Part shown: piece after piece, positions 15,683-24,248 of the stretch
How the letters are laid out: every line of letters begins with the position of its first letter
Position numbering within the stretch: position 1 is the stretch's first letter
Assembly (NCBI GenBank): GCA_024628785.1
Contig: CP102405.1
Location: forward strand, 62,001-126,000
From: Fusobacteria bacterium ZRK30
Lineage (GTDB): Bacteria; Fusobacteriota; Fusobacteriia; Fusobacteriales; Fusobacteriaceae
Direction: 5' to 3'
DNA length: 64,000 nt
The notes under the pieces: generated by a model
Databases searched by the model: none
Seen by the model: the letters and a program-made list of their open reading frames with translations, nothing else
Told to the model about the DNA's origin: nothing
Program-made: the position numbers and the translations under genes

Positions 15683-17335
15683 TTATCTTTCGCTCTCTTT
15701 TATCTTTATCTTTCCCTTTTCATTTATAAAGTATTCATCTTCTAACCTTATTCCCTCACCCTTATTTAATATCGTGTTTTCTGCACCAGGATAAGCCTTC
15801 TTTAACTCCTCATTTTTCATCTCATAGGAGGTCACTATATAATCCAATTTATTTATCCTGTTGTCTTTCAGCAAAAGGAGATCTCTCCTTTCTGGTCTCT
15901 TATTCAAAAATAATACTTTATTGGGAGTACTCCTATAGTTCATCCACTTCAAATCTAATTTTTCTATCCTCTGAGGTGGTACTAGAAATATTAAGGGGAT
16001 TACCCCTAAAGATATATACCAGTATCTTCTTATTTTTTCCCTTTTAAAGAGGATGAATAACAGTATTATAACATATAAGAAGATATATAATAATAAGGAG
16101 ATTTTAGCATAAAACATCAAAGTTAAAAACGGAATTTTAGAAAATATATCTATTATAAAGATCAAAAATTTATAGGACATATATCCAATTGGGATCAATA
16201 GTTTTTCCAATCCTATAAAGGATAGTAAGAGAGATATAAATAATATCAGTACCGTGACCGACCCCAGTGGGATAACTATTAAATTCGGGATAAAGGAAAA
16301 TAAGGGCAAAACTCTAAAATAATATAAAAATATAGGTATCAAAATAATTTGGATGGAAAAACTCAATATAAGAAAATTAACAACCTTATATTTCATTAAT
16401 TTTTTAGGTAAGATCTCTCCTAAATACCCCTTGACTTTGGGATCTAAAAACAATATTCCTGAAAGGGCCAGATAGGACATTTGGTAGGAGATACTTCTGA
16501 CAGCATAGGGGTTGATAAAATTAGAAACTATAAAAGCCACCATCAATGCTTTTATCATCTCCCTCTCCTCATAAAAAATTTTAGCAGCCAAATATAATAT
16601 CCCCATAATATAGGCCCGCTGAACTGAGGGAGTAAATCCCACTCCATAACAATAAGCTGTAAGGATTACTCCTGCCAGCCCATACCTTATCTGGTAGGGC
16701 AGCCTTTTTAACAAAAATAGTATGGAAACTATTATTATTCCTATATGAAGCCCTGATATTACAAGAATATGTGAAGTTCCTGTATAGTTAAATTTTTTTC
16801 TTATCTCTTCAGATATTCCCTCTTTCCTTCCTAATAGAACTGCCTTGGTAAAATTTTGAAATTCATAAGAAAAATCAGACCCCAGTTTATCTACTCTGTT
16901 GTTTAAAAAATCTCTGATCCTGGTCTCTATCTTTTCCTCTTTTAATATAGACATTTCGACCCTGTTATTTTCTATTTTATTTATTCTTCCTAGAGTTTTA
17001 TAGGATCCCTCCTCTAAAAACTTATCTAAAACAGGGTAATAGCTGACCTTCAAATATTTTTCATCCGCTTTTATTATCTTAGCTCTATCTGAGATCACTT
17101 CTATCTGAAATTCATAGATTTTATCTGCACTCAACTTTTCCATGGTTCTTAAAGTGTAATTTCCATACAAATATATCGTCATCCCCATCAAAACCAATGC
17201 TAAGATCTTATCTTTTCTCTTAAAATAAACTCCCAGGATAAATAAAAGGGAACAAAGCAATGCTTCCCTCCCTCCTAAAAAATTGACTACAGATACAAAT
17301 ATTGCATTTAAGAAAAATATCATATTTATATCCAT
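15683..17335 (-). CDS. comEC: ComEC/Rec2-type DNA uptake channel, lacking the metallo-beta-lactamase domain
   Basis: Inner-membrane channel for single-stranded DNA during natural transformation. It is 550 residues. An N-terminal pair of membrane segments precedes a small soluble region (about residues 65-150); the Competence domain starts near 170 with GTSHILVISGLHIGI and continues through about eight membrane segments (SPSVQRAYIMG-like motif near 235). The C-terminus is only about 100 soluble residues after the last membrane segment, too short for the usual beta-lactamase-like domain, and shows no HxHxDH motif. GGGGGAG lies 5 bases before the ATG. It follows dgt by 17 bases. Confidence 0.88.
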   Translation of the reverse strand: MDINMIFFLNAIFVSVVNFLGGREALLCSLLFILGVYFKRKDKILALVLMGMTIYLYGNYTLRTMEKLSADKIYEFQIEVISDRAKIIKADEKYLKVSYYPVLDKFLEEGSYKTLGRINKIENNRVEMSILKEEKIETRIRDFLNNRVDKLGSDFSYEFQNFTKAVLLGRKEGISEEIRKKFNYTGTSHILVISGLHIGIIIVSILFLLKRLPYQIRYGLAGVILTAYCYGVGFTPSVQRAYIMGILYLAAKIFYEEREMIKALMVAFIVSNFINPYAVRSISYQMSYLALSGILFLDPKVKGYLGEILPKKLMKYKVVNFLILSFSIQIILIPIFLYYFRVLPLFSFIPNLIVIPLGSVTVLILFISLLLSFIGLEKLLIPIGYMSYKFLIFIIDIFSKIPFLTLMFYAKISLLLYIFLYVIILLFILFKREKIRRYWYISLGVIPLIFLVPPQRIEKLDLKWMNYRSTPNKVLFLNKRPERRDLLLLKDNRINKLDYIVTSYEMKNEELKKAYPGAENTILNKGEGIRLEDEYFINEKGKIKIKESER

Positions 17336-17352
17336 GAGATCTCCCCCTTATT

Positions 17353-18735
17353 CTAATATTTTATTGCTGTAATAGCCTGATACAGATCCAAAGCGTAACT
17401 GTCTGTCATCCCGCAGACAAAGTCCGTTACCAGGTGCAGTTCATTGTATAATTTATTCTCAGTATCTGGATATTTCTTCATTAAAAATCTATAATTACTG
17501 GAGATTAGTCGAAATAGTTTTTGTTCCTTGGTTCCTATTATTTCCCTGTTAGGTGAAGCCACAGCATCTGTAAACTCCTTCAATAAAACCCTGATTATTG
17601 CATCTCCTGCAACCTCTAACTTTATTACTTCCTTTTCGCTGATCAATATCTCTAAGAGCTCACGAAAAGCATACTCTACCCAGCATGCCTTTGAATTTTT
17701 TAAAAGTTCACCTCTGTAATTTCCTTCCATAATCTCACTGTAATACTCTATAAAAGTATCCACAACCGAATCCATCATAAAATTTTGTAACTTCTTCCTC
17801 GCCACTTGGATAGCTATCTCAAATGGTTTAGGATAATCTGAATCGACCTCTATAACCTCTAAACTCTTCAATATCTCTTTTTCTTTTTCACTGGTTATAT
17901 CACAATATTTAAATAATTTTTCCTTGATAATCTCCAGTCCTAAAACACCTTTTTTACATCCATCCTCAATATCCGCTATTGTATATGCAATATCATCTGC
18001 TGCTTCTAATAGGTAAACCAGCGGGTATCGTACTATCTCATTCTCCTTGTTTTTTATCTCCAAAGTATCAAATATTTTTTCAAAGGATTCCTTTTCACTG
18101 GAGAAATATCCAAATTTTTTATAACTGGGATCTTCATTTTTTATACATCCCTCTGTAGAGGATCTGGGATATTTTATTATTGTGGCCAAAGTTTGAAATG
18201 AAAGGTTCAGTCCGTTTTCATCTCTTAAATATTGAAGTTTTTTTAGGAGCCTGAAAGCCTGGGCATTCCCTTCGAATTTTTCAAAATCATACCGTTCCTC
18301 TAACGACCATGGATATCCGTAAAAATCAACATTATTTTCAAATTTTTCTTCAAAATATTTAGTGTAAAAATCATGGATGATAAATTCCCCATAATGACCA
18401 AAGGGAGGGTTCCCTATGTCATGTACCAGAGATGCAGCCTTTAAAATACTTTCAATCATCCCTTTCTTCTCTTTGGGCAATTCCTCCATCTCTACCAGCT
18501 TTTTCTCCACTTTGTTTCCTATTATTTGTGCTATTGTAGATACCTCTATGGAGTGAGTCAGCCTTGTTCTGACAAAATCATTGCTCTCCAAAGGGTATAT
18601 CTGAGTCTTATTCTGCAACCTTCTAAAAGCTGAGCTGAAGATGATCTTAGAAGAATCTTTCTTTAATTCCTCCAATTGGTTGTCTACATCTTTATTCCTA
18701 AAATATTCCACATCCAGTAATTTTTCCCATTTCAT
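17353..18735 (-). CDS. dgt: Deoxyguanosinetriphosphate triphosphohydrolase-like protein
   Basis: HD-superfamily enzyme that hydrolyses dGTP or other dNTPs to the nucleoside and triphosphate, helping set dNTP pools. It is about 460 residues. RRLQNKTQIYPLE (about residues 37-49) is family-typical, the histidines are in RLTHSIEVSTIAQ (about 58-70) and LVHDIGNPPFGHYGE (about 105-119), and DDIAYTIADIEDG follows near 247. The frame opens at 18744, but AAAAGG directly abuts that ATG and is 9 bases from the ATG at 18735, which is preferred. It is transcribed with comEC downstream and the DUF805 genes upstream. Confidence 0.93.
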   Translation of the reverse strand: MKWEKLLDVEYFRNKDVDNQLEELKKDSSKIIFSSAFRRLQNKTQIYPLESNDFVRTRLTHSIEVSTIAQIIGNKVEKKLVEMEELPKEKKGMIESILKAASLVHDIGNPPFGHYGEFIIHDFYTKYFEEKFENNVDFYGYPWSLEERYDFEKFEGNAQAFRLLKKLQYLRDENGLNLSFQTLATIIKYPRSSTEGCIKNEDPSYKKFGYFSSEKESFEKIFDTLEIKNKENEIVRYPLVYLLEAADDIAYTIADIEDGCKKGVLGLEIIKEKLFKYCDITSEKEKEILKSLEVIEVDSDYPKPFEIAIQVARKKLQNFMMDSVVDTFIEYYSEIMEGNYRGELLKNSKACWVEYAFRELLEILISEKEVIKLEVAGDAIIRVLLKEFTDAVASPNREIIGTKEQKLFRLISSNYRFLMKKYPDTENKLYNELHLVTDFVCGMTDSYALDLYQAITAIKY

Positions 18736-18765
18736 AGTATCCATCCTTTTGTAATTTATATTTCA

Positions 18766-19122
18766 TTAAAATCTTGTTTCCCTCAGACACTCTCCATACT
18801 GATTTGGCCCTTCCTCTCCCTCTTTAACCATTAAAATCAAGAACCATATCCAGCCTATTAATGGAATCAGTATAACCAGCTGCATCCATCCGCTCTTTCC
18901 TATGTCGTGTAATCTTCTTATGGTCACTGCAATTCCCGGGATAAATATAAACAATGCATATATTCCTGAAAGAATTCCACTTTCAGGAGTTATCACCTGT
19001 TCCACTGTAGCCAATGCTATATTTATTGCAAAATTGACCAATACGAACATCCAGTATTCTCTCCTGTCAGCTCTTCCATAAAAATCTTTATACTGCCTCA
19101 ATACCTTTAAATAATAGTTCAT
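18766..19122 (-). CDS. DUF805 membrane protein (copy 1)
   Basis: A 118-residue inner-membrane protein with about four hydrophobic segments. The conserved N-terminal YFYGRADRREYW-type stretch (here YKDFYGRADRREYWMF, about residues 11-26) and the RRLHDIGKSGW motif (about 68-78) define DUF805. No function is established for this family. It lies 12 bases after a similar gene on the same strand, so the two look like a tandem duplication. GGGAGGG lies 6 bases before the ATG. The unit probably reads on into dgt and comEC. Confidence 0.88.
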   Translation of the reverse strand: MNYYLKVLRQYKDFYGRADRREYWMFVLVNFAINIALATVEQVITPESGILSGIYALFIFIPGIAVTIRRLHDIGKSGWMQLVILIPLIGWIWFLILMVKEGEEGPNQYGECLRETRF

Positions 19123-19134
19123 TTTTACCCTCCC

Positions 19135-19467
19135 TTAATCTTCATATTCTCCTACTACAAACCCGGGTCTTGCCAATTGTATCAAAACCCATATAGGCCC
19201 CACTATGGGTATCAAACCTATAGCTTGCCACCAACCGCTTTTACCGACATCATGTAACCTTCTACAATGAAGTGCTATTACAGGAGTCCAAATAAACAAT
19301 ATATATAGACTCTTTAAAAAATGTTGATCACCATACAGGAAATTATCCACAACGGATATTGCCAAAAATATAATACAACTAATCAAGGTAAACATCCAAT
19401 ATCCTTTCCTCGTTGTAAACCCTTCGTAATCTCTCCAACGTTTAAAAACATCAAAATAATAGTTCAT
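19135..19467 (-). CDS. DUF805 membrane protein (copy 2)
   Basis: A 110-residue paralogue of the preceding protein with the same order of features: MNYYFDVFKRWRDYEGF at the start, about four hydrophobic segments, and CRRLHDVGKSGWWQ (about residues 68-81). The C-terminus is shorter and ends acidic. AGGAGG sits 6 bases before the ATG. It is the first gene of a likely DUF805-DUF805-dgt-comEC transcript. Divergence between the copies is large enough that the duplication is not recent. Confidence 0.87.
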   Translation of the reverse strand: MNYYFDVFKRWRDYEGFTTRKGYWMFTLISCIIFLAISVVDNFLYGDQHFLKSLYILFIWTPVIALHCRRLHDVGKSGWWQAIGLIPIVGPIWVLIQLARPGFVVGEYED

Positions 19468-19649
19468 AGTTTCCTCCTTTTATTTAGTTGAGGTATGATG
19501 CTGAAACTTCTTTTATAACCTAAAAGCTTCTAATTGATTTATTACCAAAATTATCTAATTTTTCCTTTTTTTATCGCTATACTCCTAAGTTATAAAATAG
19601 ACTTTTTATAACTTATAAGCTAAACTATTTTTATAAATAAATTTTATAG

Positions 19650-19973
19650 GGGGAAAATATCGGCGGATGCGGAGTAAATAGTATCGACTGGAAAAACAAC
19701 AAAGCAGTAATCGGGATATTTATAGGAGATAAGGAATATTGGAATAAGGGATATGGCAGTGACGCCATAAATACCTTAGTTAAATTTGTATTTGAGGAGA
19801 TGAATATCAATAAGATAGCTCTCTGTGTCTACTCTTTCAACGAAAGAGCCGTCAAATGTTATGAAAAATGTGGTTTTACCCAGGAAGGTATTCTAAGGGA
19901 GGAACTTTTCAGAGAAGGGAAATATCACGATGAGATATTGATGAGTATGCTGAGAAGGGAGTATTACAAATAA
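19650..19973 (+). pseudogene. GNAT acetyltransferase remnant, N-terminus missing
   Basis: A continuous + strand frame of 107 residues without any start codon: a TAG at 19647-19649 lies in frame immediately before it, and no ATG, GTG or TTG with a ribosome site is available. The product reads GIFIGDKEYWNKGYGSDAI, then NERAVKCYEKCGFTQEG and a YHDEILMSML end, which is the C-terminal two thirds of a RimJ/RimL-type GNAT enzyme, including the acetyl-CoA loop near NKGYGSDA. About 60-70 N-terminal residues of the family are gone. The remaining codons are undamaged, so the loss looks recent. A strong terminator still follows. Confidence 0.82.
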
Positions 19974-20023
19974 AAAGAACTCCTCTCTAAGATTCAATGG
20001 AACTTTAGAGAGGAGTTCTTTTT
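19972..20023. terminator. Strong bidirectional intrinsic terminator
   Basis: AAAAAGAACTCCTCTCTAA and TTAGAGAGGAGTTCTTTTT pair perfectly over 19 positions around a 14-base loop. It served the acetyltransferase gene on the left and the zinc-ribbon gene on the right. Confidence 0.92.
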
Positions 20024-20034
20024 CATATATAAGT

Positions 20035-20286
20035 TTAATTTTTTTCTTCACCCCTTGCTTCTCTAAAAAAATAATCCAACTCTTTTTTAGACTTTAAAAC
20101 TTTGCATTTATTGCAAAAAAATTGTTGCGCCCCGCAAGAAGATAATTTTTCCAACTCTTCTCCACACACTTCACAAAGTGCTCTTTTTACAAACCTTTTT
20201 TTACAGTCTCCACAGTAACGTTCTCCTGTTCCATTATTTTTAATTATATCTCCACCACAATTTGGACATTTTGTTAATTCATCCAT
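20035..20286 (-). CDS. Small double zinc-ribbon protein
   Basis: An 83-residue protein built around several CxxC pairs: CPNCGG (residues 7-12), CGDCKKRF (26-33), CEVCGEEL (38-45), and FFCNKCKVLK (57-66), so two zinc ribbons in tandem. It resembles YfgJ-like proteins of unknown function. The C-terminus is charged and helical. AAGGAG lies about 8 bases before the ATG. It lies between two strong terminators and is probably a single-gene unit. Zinc binding is expected; nucleic acid or protein partners are unknown. Confidence 0.8.
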   Translation of the reverse strand: MDELTKCPNCGGDIIKNNGTGERYCGDCKKRFVKRALCEVCGEELEKLSSCGAQQFFCNKCKVLKSKKELDYFFREARGEEKN

Positions 20287-20325
20287 AAGTTACCACTCCT
20301 TTTTTATTTATCTTACTACAAAACC

Positions 20326-20367
20326 AAAAAAACTTCTAATTACAAATACGCAACTAGAAGTTTTTTT
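20326..20367 (-). terminator. Intrinsic terminator after nagA
   Basis: AAAAAAACTTCTA pairs with TAGAAGTTTTTTT around a 17-base loop, just after the nagA stop codon on the minus strand. Confidence 0.85.
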
Positions 20368-20370
20368 AAT

Positions 20371-21507
20371 CTATCTTTTGCTTTTTCCCTTTACTATTAC
20401 ATTAGTTAACTCTATCTTTTCATCTAAAATAACTAAATCAGCTGTATAACCAGCTGCTATTCTTCCATACCTGTCATCTATCTTCACTGCTTTAGCAGGA
20501 TAGAGAGATGCCATCCTCAGAGCTTCTTCCAAAGACACACCTACATGTTCTACCAGATTCCTGACTCCCTGATCCATAGTCAATACCGAACCGGCCAAAT
20601 TTCCCTCCTCATTTCTCAGCTGACCATCTTTATGAAAACATCTCTTTCCCTCAAACATAAATTCAGGCATATCTGTTCCTGCTGGAGAAGCAGCATCGGT
20701 TACAAGATATAACCTTTCTCCCATTATTTCCTTAGCAACCCTGACGCTTCCATAATGACAATGGAACCCATCCACTATTATCCCGGCTTCTATATCTTTC
20801 GAATCAAATATAGCTCCTACAACTCCAGGCTCCCTATGACTAAAAGAACTCATAGCATTATATAGATGAGTAGCTAAAGTGATCCCATAAGGTTTTTTTC
20901 CCATAACCTCTTCATAAGTTGCATTGGTGTGTCCAAGAGCCACATGTACTCCTCCATTTTTCAGAGTTTTAATATGTTCAGCCTTGGCATTTTCAGGTGC
21001 TAAAGTAAGGATAGTTGTCTTTGATTTAGATATTTTTTTTATAATCTCATCCGATAACACCCTTATCAAATCTTCCCTATGAGTCCCCTTTTTATTTACA
21101 GAGATATAGGGTCCCTCTATATGAAGTCCCAAAACTCCTAAACTTTCCAGATCCTCAATCTCCTCCATGACCTGAAGGGCATCCTCTATCTTTTTATCCT
21201 CACAGGTAATAAGGGTAGGAGTATACAATGTACACCCGTATTTTATATTGGTTTCATTCATTATTTTAAATGTTTCAGCCGATAAATTATCATTCACCAG
21301 AACTCCTCCACAGCCATTAAGCTGCAGATCTATAAATGCCGGGGCTATAAGATTTCCACCCATATCTTTTTTTTCTATATTTGGATATAAAATGTCTAAG
21401 TCCTCTGATTTCACTACCTCTTTTATCTTTTTCCCGTCTACAATAACTGCCCTGTTAAATACAGTTTTTTCTCCGGTAAATATTCTCCCCTTTACCAATG
21501 CGTACAT
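20371..21507 (-). CDS. nagA: N-acetylglucosamine-6-phosphate deacetylase
   Basis: Removes the acetyl group from GlcNAc-6-phosphate to give glucosamine 6-phosphate. About 378 residues, an amidohydrolase-fold enzyme. Key stretches are PAFIDLQLNGCGG (about residues 53-65), GLHIEGPYIS with the catalytic-site Glu (about 122-131), ALGHTNATYEE, ATHLYNAMSSFSHREPG (about 212-228), and LVTDAASPAGT with the catalytic Asp (about 268-278). The frame opens at 21516, but AAGGAG directly abuts that ATG and is 9 bases from the ATG at 21507. It lies downstream of nagB in one transcript. Confidence 0.95.
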   Translation of the reverse strand: MYALVKGRIFTGEKTVFNRAVIVDGKKIKEVVKSEDLDILYPNIEKKDMGGNLIAPAFIDLQLNGCGGVLVNDNLSAETFKIMNETNIKYGCTLYTPTLITCEDKKIEDALQVMEEIEDLESLGVLGLHIEGPYISVNKKGTHREDLIRVLSDEIIKKISKSKTTILTLAPENAKAEHIKTLKNGGVHVALGHTNATYEEVMGKKPYGITLATHLYNAMSSFSHREPGVVGAIFDSKDIEAGIIVDGFHCHYGSVRVAKEIMGERLYLVTDAASPAGTDMPEFMFEGKRCFHKDGQLRNEEGNLAGSVLTMDQGVRNLVEHVGVSLEEALRMASLYPAKAVKIDDRYGRIAAGYTADLVILDEKIELTNVIVKGKSKR

Positions 21508-21535
21508 ATATTTCATCTCCTTTTGAAAACTAACT

Positions 21536-22363
21536 TTATTTCACTCTATTGTATAAATCTGCAATTAATTTTTCCGAATCTAAATTTGCACTTTCGATAT
21601 CTTTAAAATATCTATAAGTTCCTACTTTTAATTCTACCGTAGCCTCTTCATCTGATACTATGATGCCTTTTTCATGCATTTGAAGAGCTGAAATTGTCCA
21701 CATATGATTGATTCCCTCTTCTACAGCCTGACGCAGTGCTCTGGCTTTATGATGACCATTTACCATGATCAAAACTTCTTTAGCATCCAGTATTGTTCCT
21801 ACTCCTACAGTCAATGAGAGTTTTGGCACCTTATTTATATCTCCGTCAAAGAACCTTGAGTTAGCTATGATGGTATCTGCTGTCAATTCCTTATCCCTTG
21901 TTCTAGAAGTAAGTGATGATCCCGGTTCATTAAATGCAATATGACCATCCGGACCAATTCCACCTAAAAATAGATCTACTCCCCCTACAGCTTTCATCTT
22001 CTCTTCAAATCTTGCACACTCAGCCTTATAATCTAAAGCCATTCCATCTAAAATATTAATATTTTCTTCCTTTATATCTATATGATTAAAAAAGTTTTCA
22101 TACATAAAGTAGTGATAACTCTGGGGGTGTTCCTTGTCTAACCCTACATATTCATCCATATTGAATGTCACTATATTTTCAAAACTGATTATCCCATCTT
22201 TATTAAATTGGATAAGCCTTTTATACATCCCTAAAGGTGTTGATCCTGTAGGCAATCCCAATACAAATGGTTTTTCGGCACTAGGTTTTGCCTCCAATAT
22301 TTTATTTGCTACATAACATGCTGCCCAGTCACCAATATTTTTTTCAGTAATTACAACTCTCAT
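21536..22363 (-). CDS. nagB: Glucosamine-6-phosphate deaminase
   Basis: Converts glucosamine 6-phosphate to fructose 6-phosphate and ammonia, joining amino-sugar use to glycolysis. The 275 residues match the long hexameric NagB class. [15 protein letters not shown] (about residues 38-52), FNMDEYVGL with the catalytic Asp (about 69-77), and [17 protein letters not shown] with the active-site His (about 137-153) are all present. GGAGGAG lies 4 bases before the ATG. It is the first gene of nagBA, divergent from the GlcNAc PTS gene, so uptake and breakdown are adjacent. Confidence 0.97.
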   Translation of the reverse strand: MRVVITEKNIGDWAACYVANKILEAKPSAEKPFVLGLPTGSTPLGMYKRLIQFNKDGIISFENIVTFNMDEYVGLDKEHPQSYHYFMYENFFNHIDIKEENINILDGMALDYKAECARFEEKMKAVGGVDLFLGGIGPDGHIAFNEPGSSLTSRTRDKELTADTIIANSRFFDGDINKVPKLSLTVGVGTILDAKEVLIMVNGHHKARALRQAVEEGINHMWTISALQMHEKGIIVSDEEATVELKVGTYRYFKDIESANLDSEKLIADLYNRVK

Positions 22364-22397
22364 AATTTCTCCTCCGAATTTATATTTTATTTATCAA

Positions 22398-22426
22398 ATT
22401 ATAGTTTTATTTTTTACCGTTGTCAA
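22398..22426 (-). promoter_or_regulatory. Consensus sigma-70 promoter of nagBA
   Basis: TTGACA (22421-22426) and TATAAT (22398-22403) are both perfect consensus on the minus strand with a 17-base spacer, about 25 bases from the nagB ribosome site. A promoter this strong implies tight repression. Confidence 0.85.
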
Positions 22427-22472
22427 TTTTTTTTGAATAAAAAACACATTTTTTTTAAAAAAATGAATTTTT

Positions 22473-22501
22473 TTTACAAAAAGCTTGATTTTTGATATAA
22501 T
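22473..22501 (+). promoter_or_regulatory. Promoter of nagE
   Basis: TTTACA (22473-22478), a 17-base spacer, and TATAAT (22496-22501). Transcription would start near 22508, inside the first copy of a direct repeat, leaving a leader of about 195 bases. Confidence 0.75.
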
Positions 22502-22502
22502 C

Positions 22503-22554
22503 ATACTGTATTATGTTATTAAAGAGTGTTACTTAATAATATATACTGTATTAT
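22503..22554. promoter_or_regulatory. Candidate operator: direct repeat flanking an inverted repeat
   Basis: ATACTGTATTAT occurs at 22503-22514 and again at 22543-22554, exactly 40 bases apart (about four helical turns). Between them TTATTAA and TTAATAA form an inverted repeat around AGAGTGTTAC. The position over and after the nagE start site suits a repressor. No regulator gene is adjacent, so its identity is open. Confidence 0.55.
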
Positions 22555-22703
22555 ATCGCATCAATTTATTTCCTTTTAAAAAGGTATAAATTTAAGAAAA
22601 TCTTTAGTAGGAAATTGAGGGCTTACCGAGTATCTTAATCTAAGCAACAAATTTTTTAACACTATAAAAATTTTATAATTATTTAATTTCAAGGAGGAAT
22701 AAT

Positions 22704-24140
22704 ATGTTTAAGTATTTACAAAAGATTGGTAAAGCATTAATGGTTCCTGTAGCTGTACTTCCAGCAGCAGCGATATTAATGGGTATCGGATATTGGATCG
22801 ACCCTGCTGGGTGGGGAGCAAACAGTCAAGTAGCAGCTCTTTTAATCACAGCTGGTAATTCACTTATAGGTAGTATGGGGATTTTATTTGCTGTAGGTGT
22901 CGCTTTCGGAATGTCTAAGGATCAGCATGGATCTGCTGCCTTAACTGGTTTGGTTGGGTTTTTAGTTTTAACTACACTACTCAGTCCTGGAGCAGTAGCT
23001 GCACTACAAAAAATAGACATTGCCGATGTTCCTGATGCTTTTAGTAAGATCAACAACGGTAACCAATTTATTGGTATCTTAGTCGGGGTTATCTCATCTG
23101 CACTATATAATAAGTTTAATAAAGTCGAACTGCATAAGGCATTATCTTTCTTCTCTGGTAAAAGACTAGTTCCAATATTGACAGCTGCTATTATGATCCC
23201 AGTTGCATTTGTATTGATGTTTATCTGGCCGATAGTATATGGCGGACTGGTTTCTTTTGGAACTGCTGTTTCTTCAATGGGACCTGTCGGTGCCGGAATT
23301 TATGGGTTTTTCAACAGATTATTAATCCCAGTGGGATTACACCATGCCTTAAACTCTGTATTCTGGTTTGACGTAGCAGGGATCAACGACCTTGGAAACT
23401 TCTGGGCTGGAACAGGAACTAAGGGGATTACAGGTATGTATATGGGTGGATTCTTCCCGATCATGATGTTTGGATTAGTAGGAGCCGCTGCTGCATTTAT
23501 TAAAACTGCAAAACCTGAAAATAAAAGTAAAGTTGCTTCTATAATGATGGCTGCTGGATTTGCAACATTCTTTACCGGTGTTACTGAACCTATTGAATTT
23601 GCATTTATGTTCTTGGCTCCTGGTTTATATTTGATACATGCACTTCTTACTGGTGTTTCTCTATTTATCGCAGCCAGTATGCACTGGGTTGCCGGATTTG
23701 GATTTTCAGCAGGATTAGTTGACTTTATCCTGTCTTCAAGATTACCATTAGCTAATATGCCTTATATGTTAATACTTCAAGGTTTAGTATTTATGACTAT
23801 CTACTATTTTGTATTTACATTTGCTATCGTAAAATGGAATTTAAAAACTCCTGGTAGAGAAGATGAAGATGAGGATTTTGAAGAAATTGAAACTCCTACA
23901 ACTCATACTGCAACAGCTAAGTTAATCTTAGAATATCTAGGTGGAATGGAAAATCTTCTAGAAGTAGACAGTTGTGCTACCAGACTTAGATTAGAGGTTA
24001 AAGATCAAGAATTAGTTCAAGATGCTAAGATTAAGAAGATCGCTTCCGGAATACTGAAACCAGGGAAGACATCTGTTCAAATTATTATTGGACCACATGT
24101 AGAATTTGTAGCTACTGAATTAAAGAAATTAACTAAGTAA
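22704..24140 (+). CDS. nagE: PTS N-acetylglucosamine transporter, EIICB
   Basis: Phosphotransferase permease that imports GlcNAc as GlcNAc-6-phosphate, the substrate of NagA. The EIIC membrane domain covers about residues 1-385 with roughly ten membrane segments and the family stretches FKYLQKIGKALMVPVAVLP and GVTEPIEFAFMF. The EIIB domain (about 398-478) has the phosphorylated cysteine in DSCATRLRLEV (near residue 420). No EIIA domain is fused, so a free EIIA must supply phosphate. AAGGAGG lies 7 bases before the ATG. It is a single gene with its own terminator. Glucose or related sugars as substrate cannot be excluded, but the nagBA context decides. Confidence 0.92.
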   Translation: MFKYLQKIGKALMVPVAVLPAAAILMGIGYWIDPAGWGANSQVAALLITAGNSLIGSMGILFAVGVAFGMSKDQHGSAALTGLVGFLVLTTLLSPGAVAALQKIDIADVPDAFSKINNGNQFIGILVGVISSALYNKFNKVELHKALSFFSGKRLVPILTAAIMIPVAFVLMFIWPIVYGGLVSFGTAVSSMGPVGAGIYGFFNRLLIPVGLHHALNSVFWFDVAGINDLGNFWAGTGTKGITGMYMGGFFPIMMFGLVGAAAAFIKTAKPENKSKVASIMMAAGFATFFTGVTEPIEFAFMFLAPGLYLIHALLTGVSLFIAASMHWVAGFGFSAGLVDFILSSRLPLANMPYMLILQGLVFMTIYYFVFTFAIVKWNLKTPGREDEDEDFEEIETPTTHTATAKLILEYLGGMENLLEVDSCATRLRLEVKDQELVQDAKIKKIASGILKPGKTSVQIIIGPHVEFVATELKKLTK

Positions 24141-24148
24141 AATATTTA

Positions 24149-24184
24149 AATAGGGTTGGCCATTTGGTTGACCTTATTTTTTTA
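24149..24184 (+). terminator. Intrinsic terminator after nagE
   Basis: AATAGGGTTGGCC pairs with GGTTGACCTTATT through Watson-Crick and several G-T pairs around ATTT, then a T run. Confidence 0.8.
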
Positions 24185-24209
24185 TTACCTTTTATTTTTA
24201 AAAAATAAA

Positions 24210-24242
24210 AAAAAGGAACTAATCATACGATTAATTCCCTCT
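24210..24242 (-). terminator. Intrinsic terminator after gltX
   Basis: On the minus strand GGGAATTAATC pairs with GATTAGTTCC around GTAT, then a run of T. Confidence 0.85.
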
Positions 24243-24248
24243 TTATAT

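Noticed and set aside
22608-22660. nagE leader segment as a minus-strand copy of the hairpin repeat
   Set aside because: It shares AGGAAATT and TAATCTAAG-like words with the element in reverse, but not the 5' hairpin or the order of boxes; chance is enough in AT-rich sequence.
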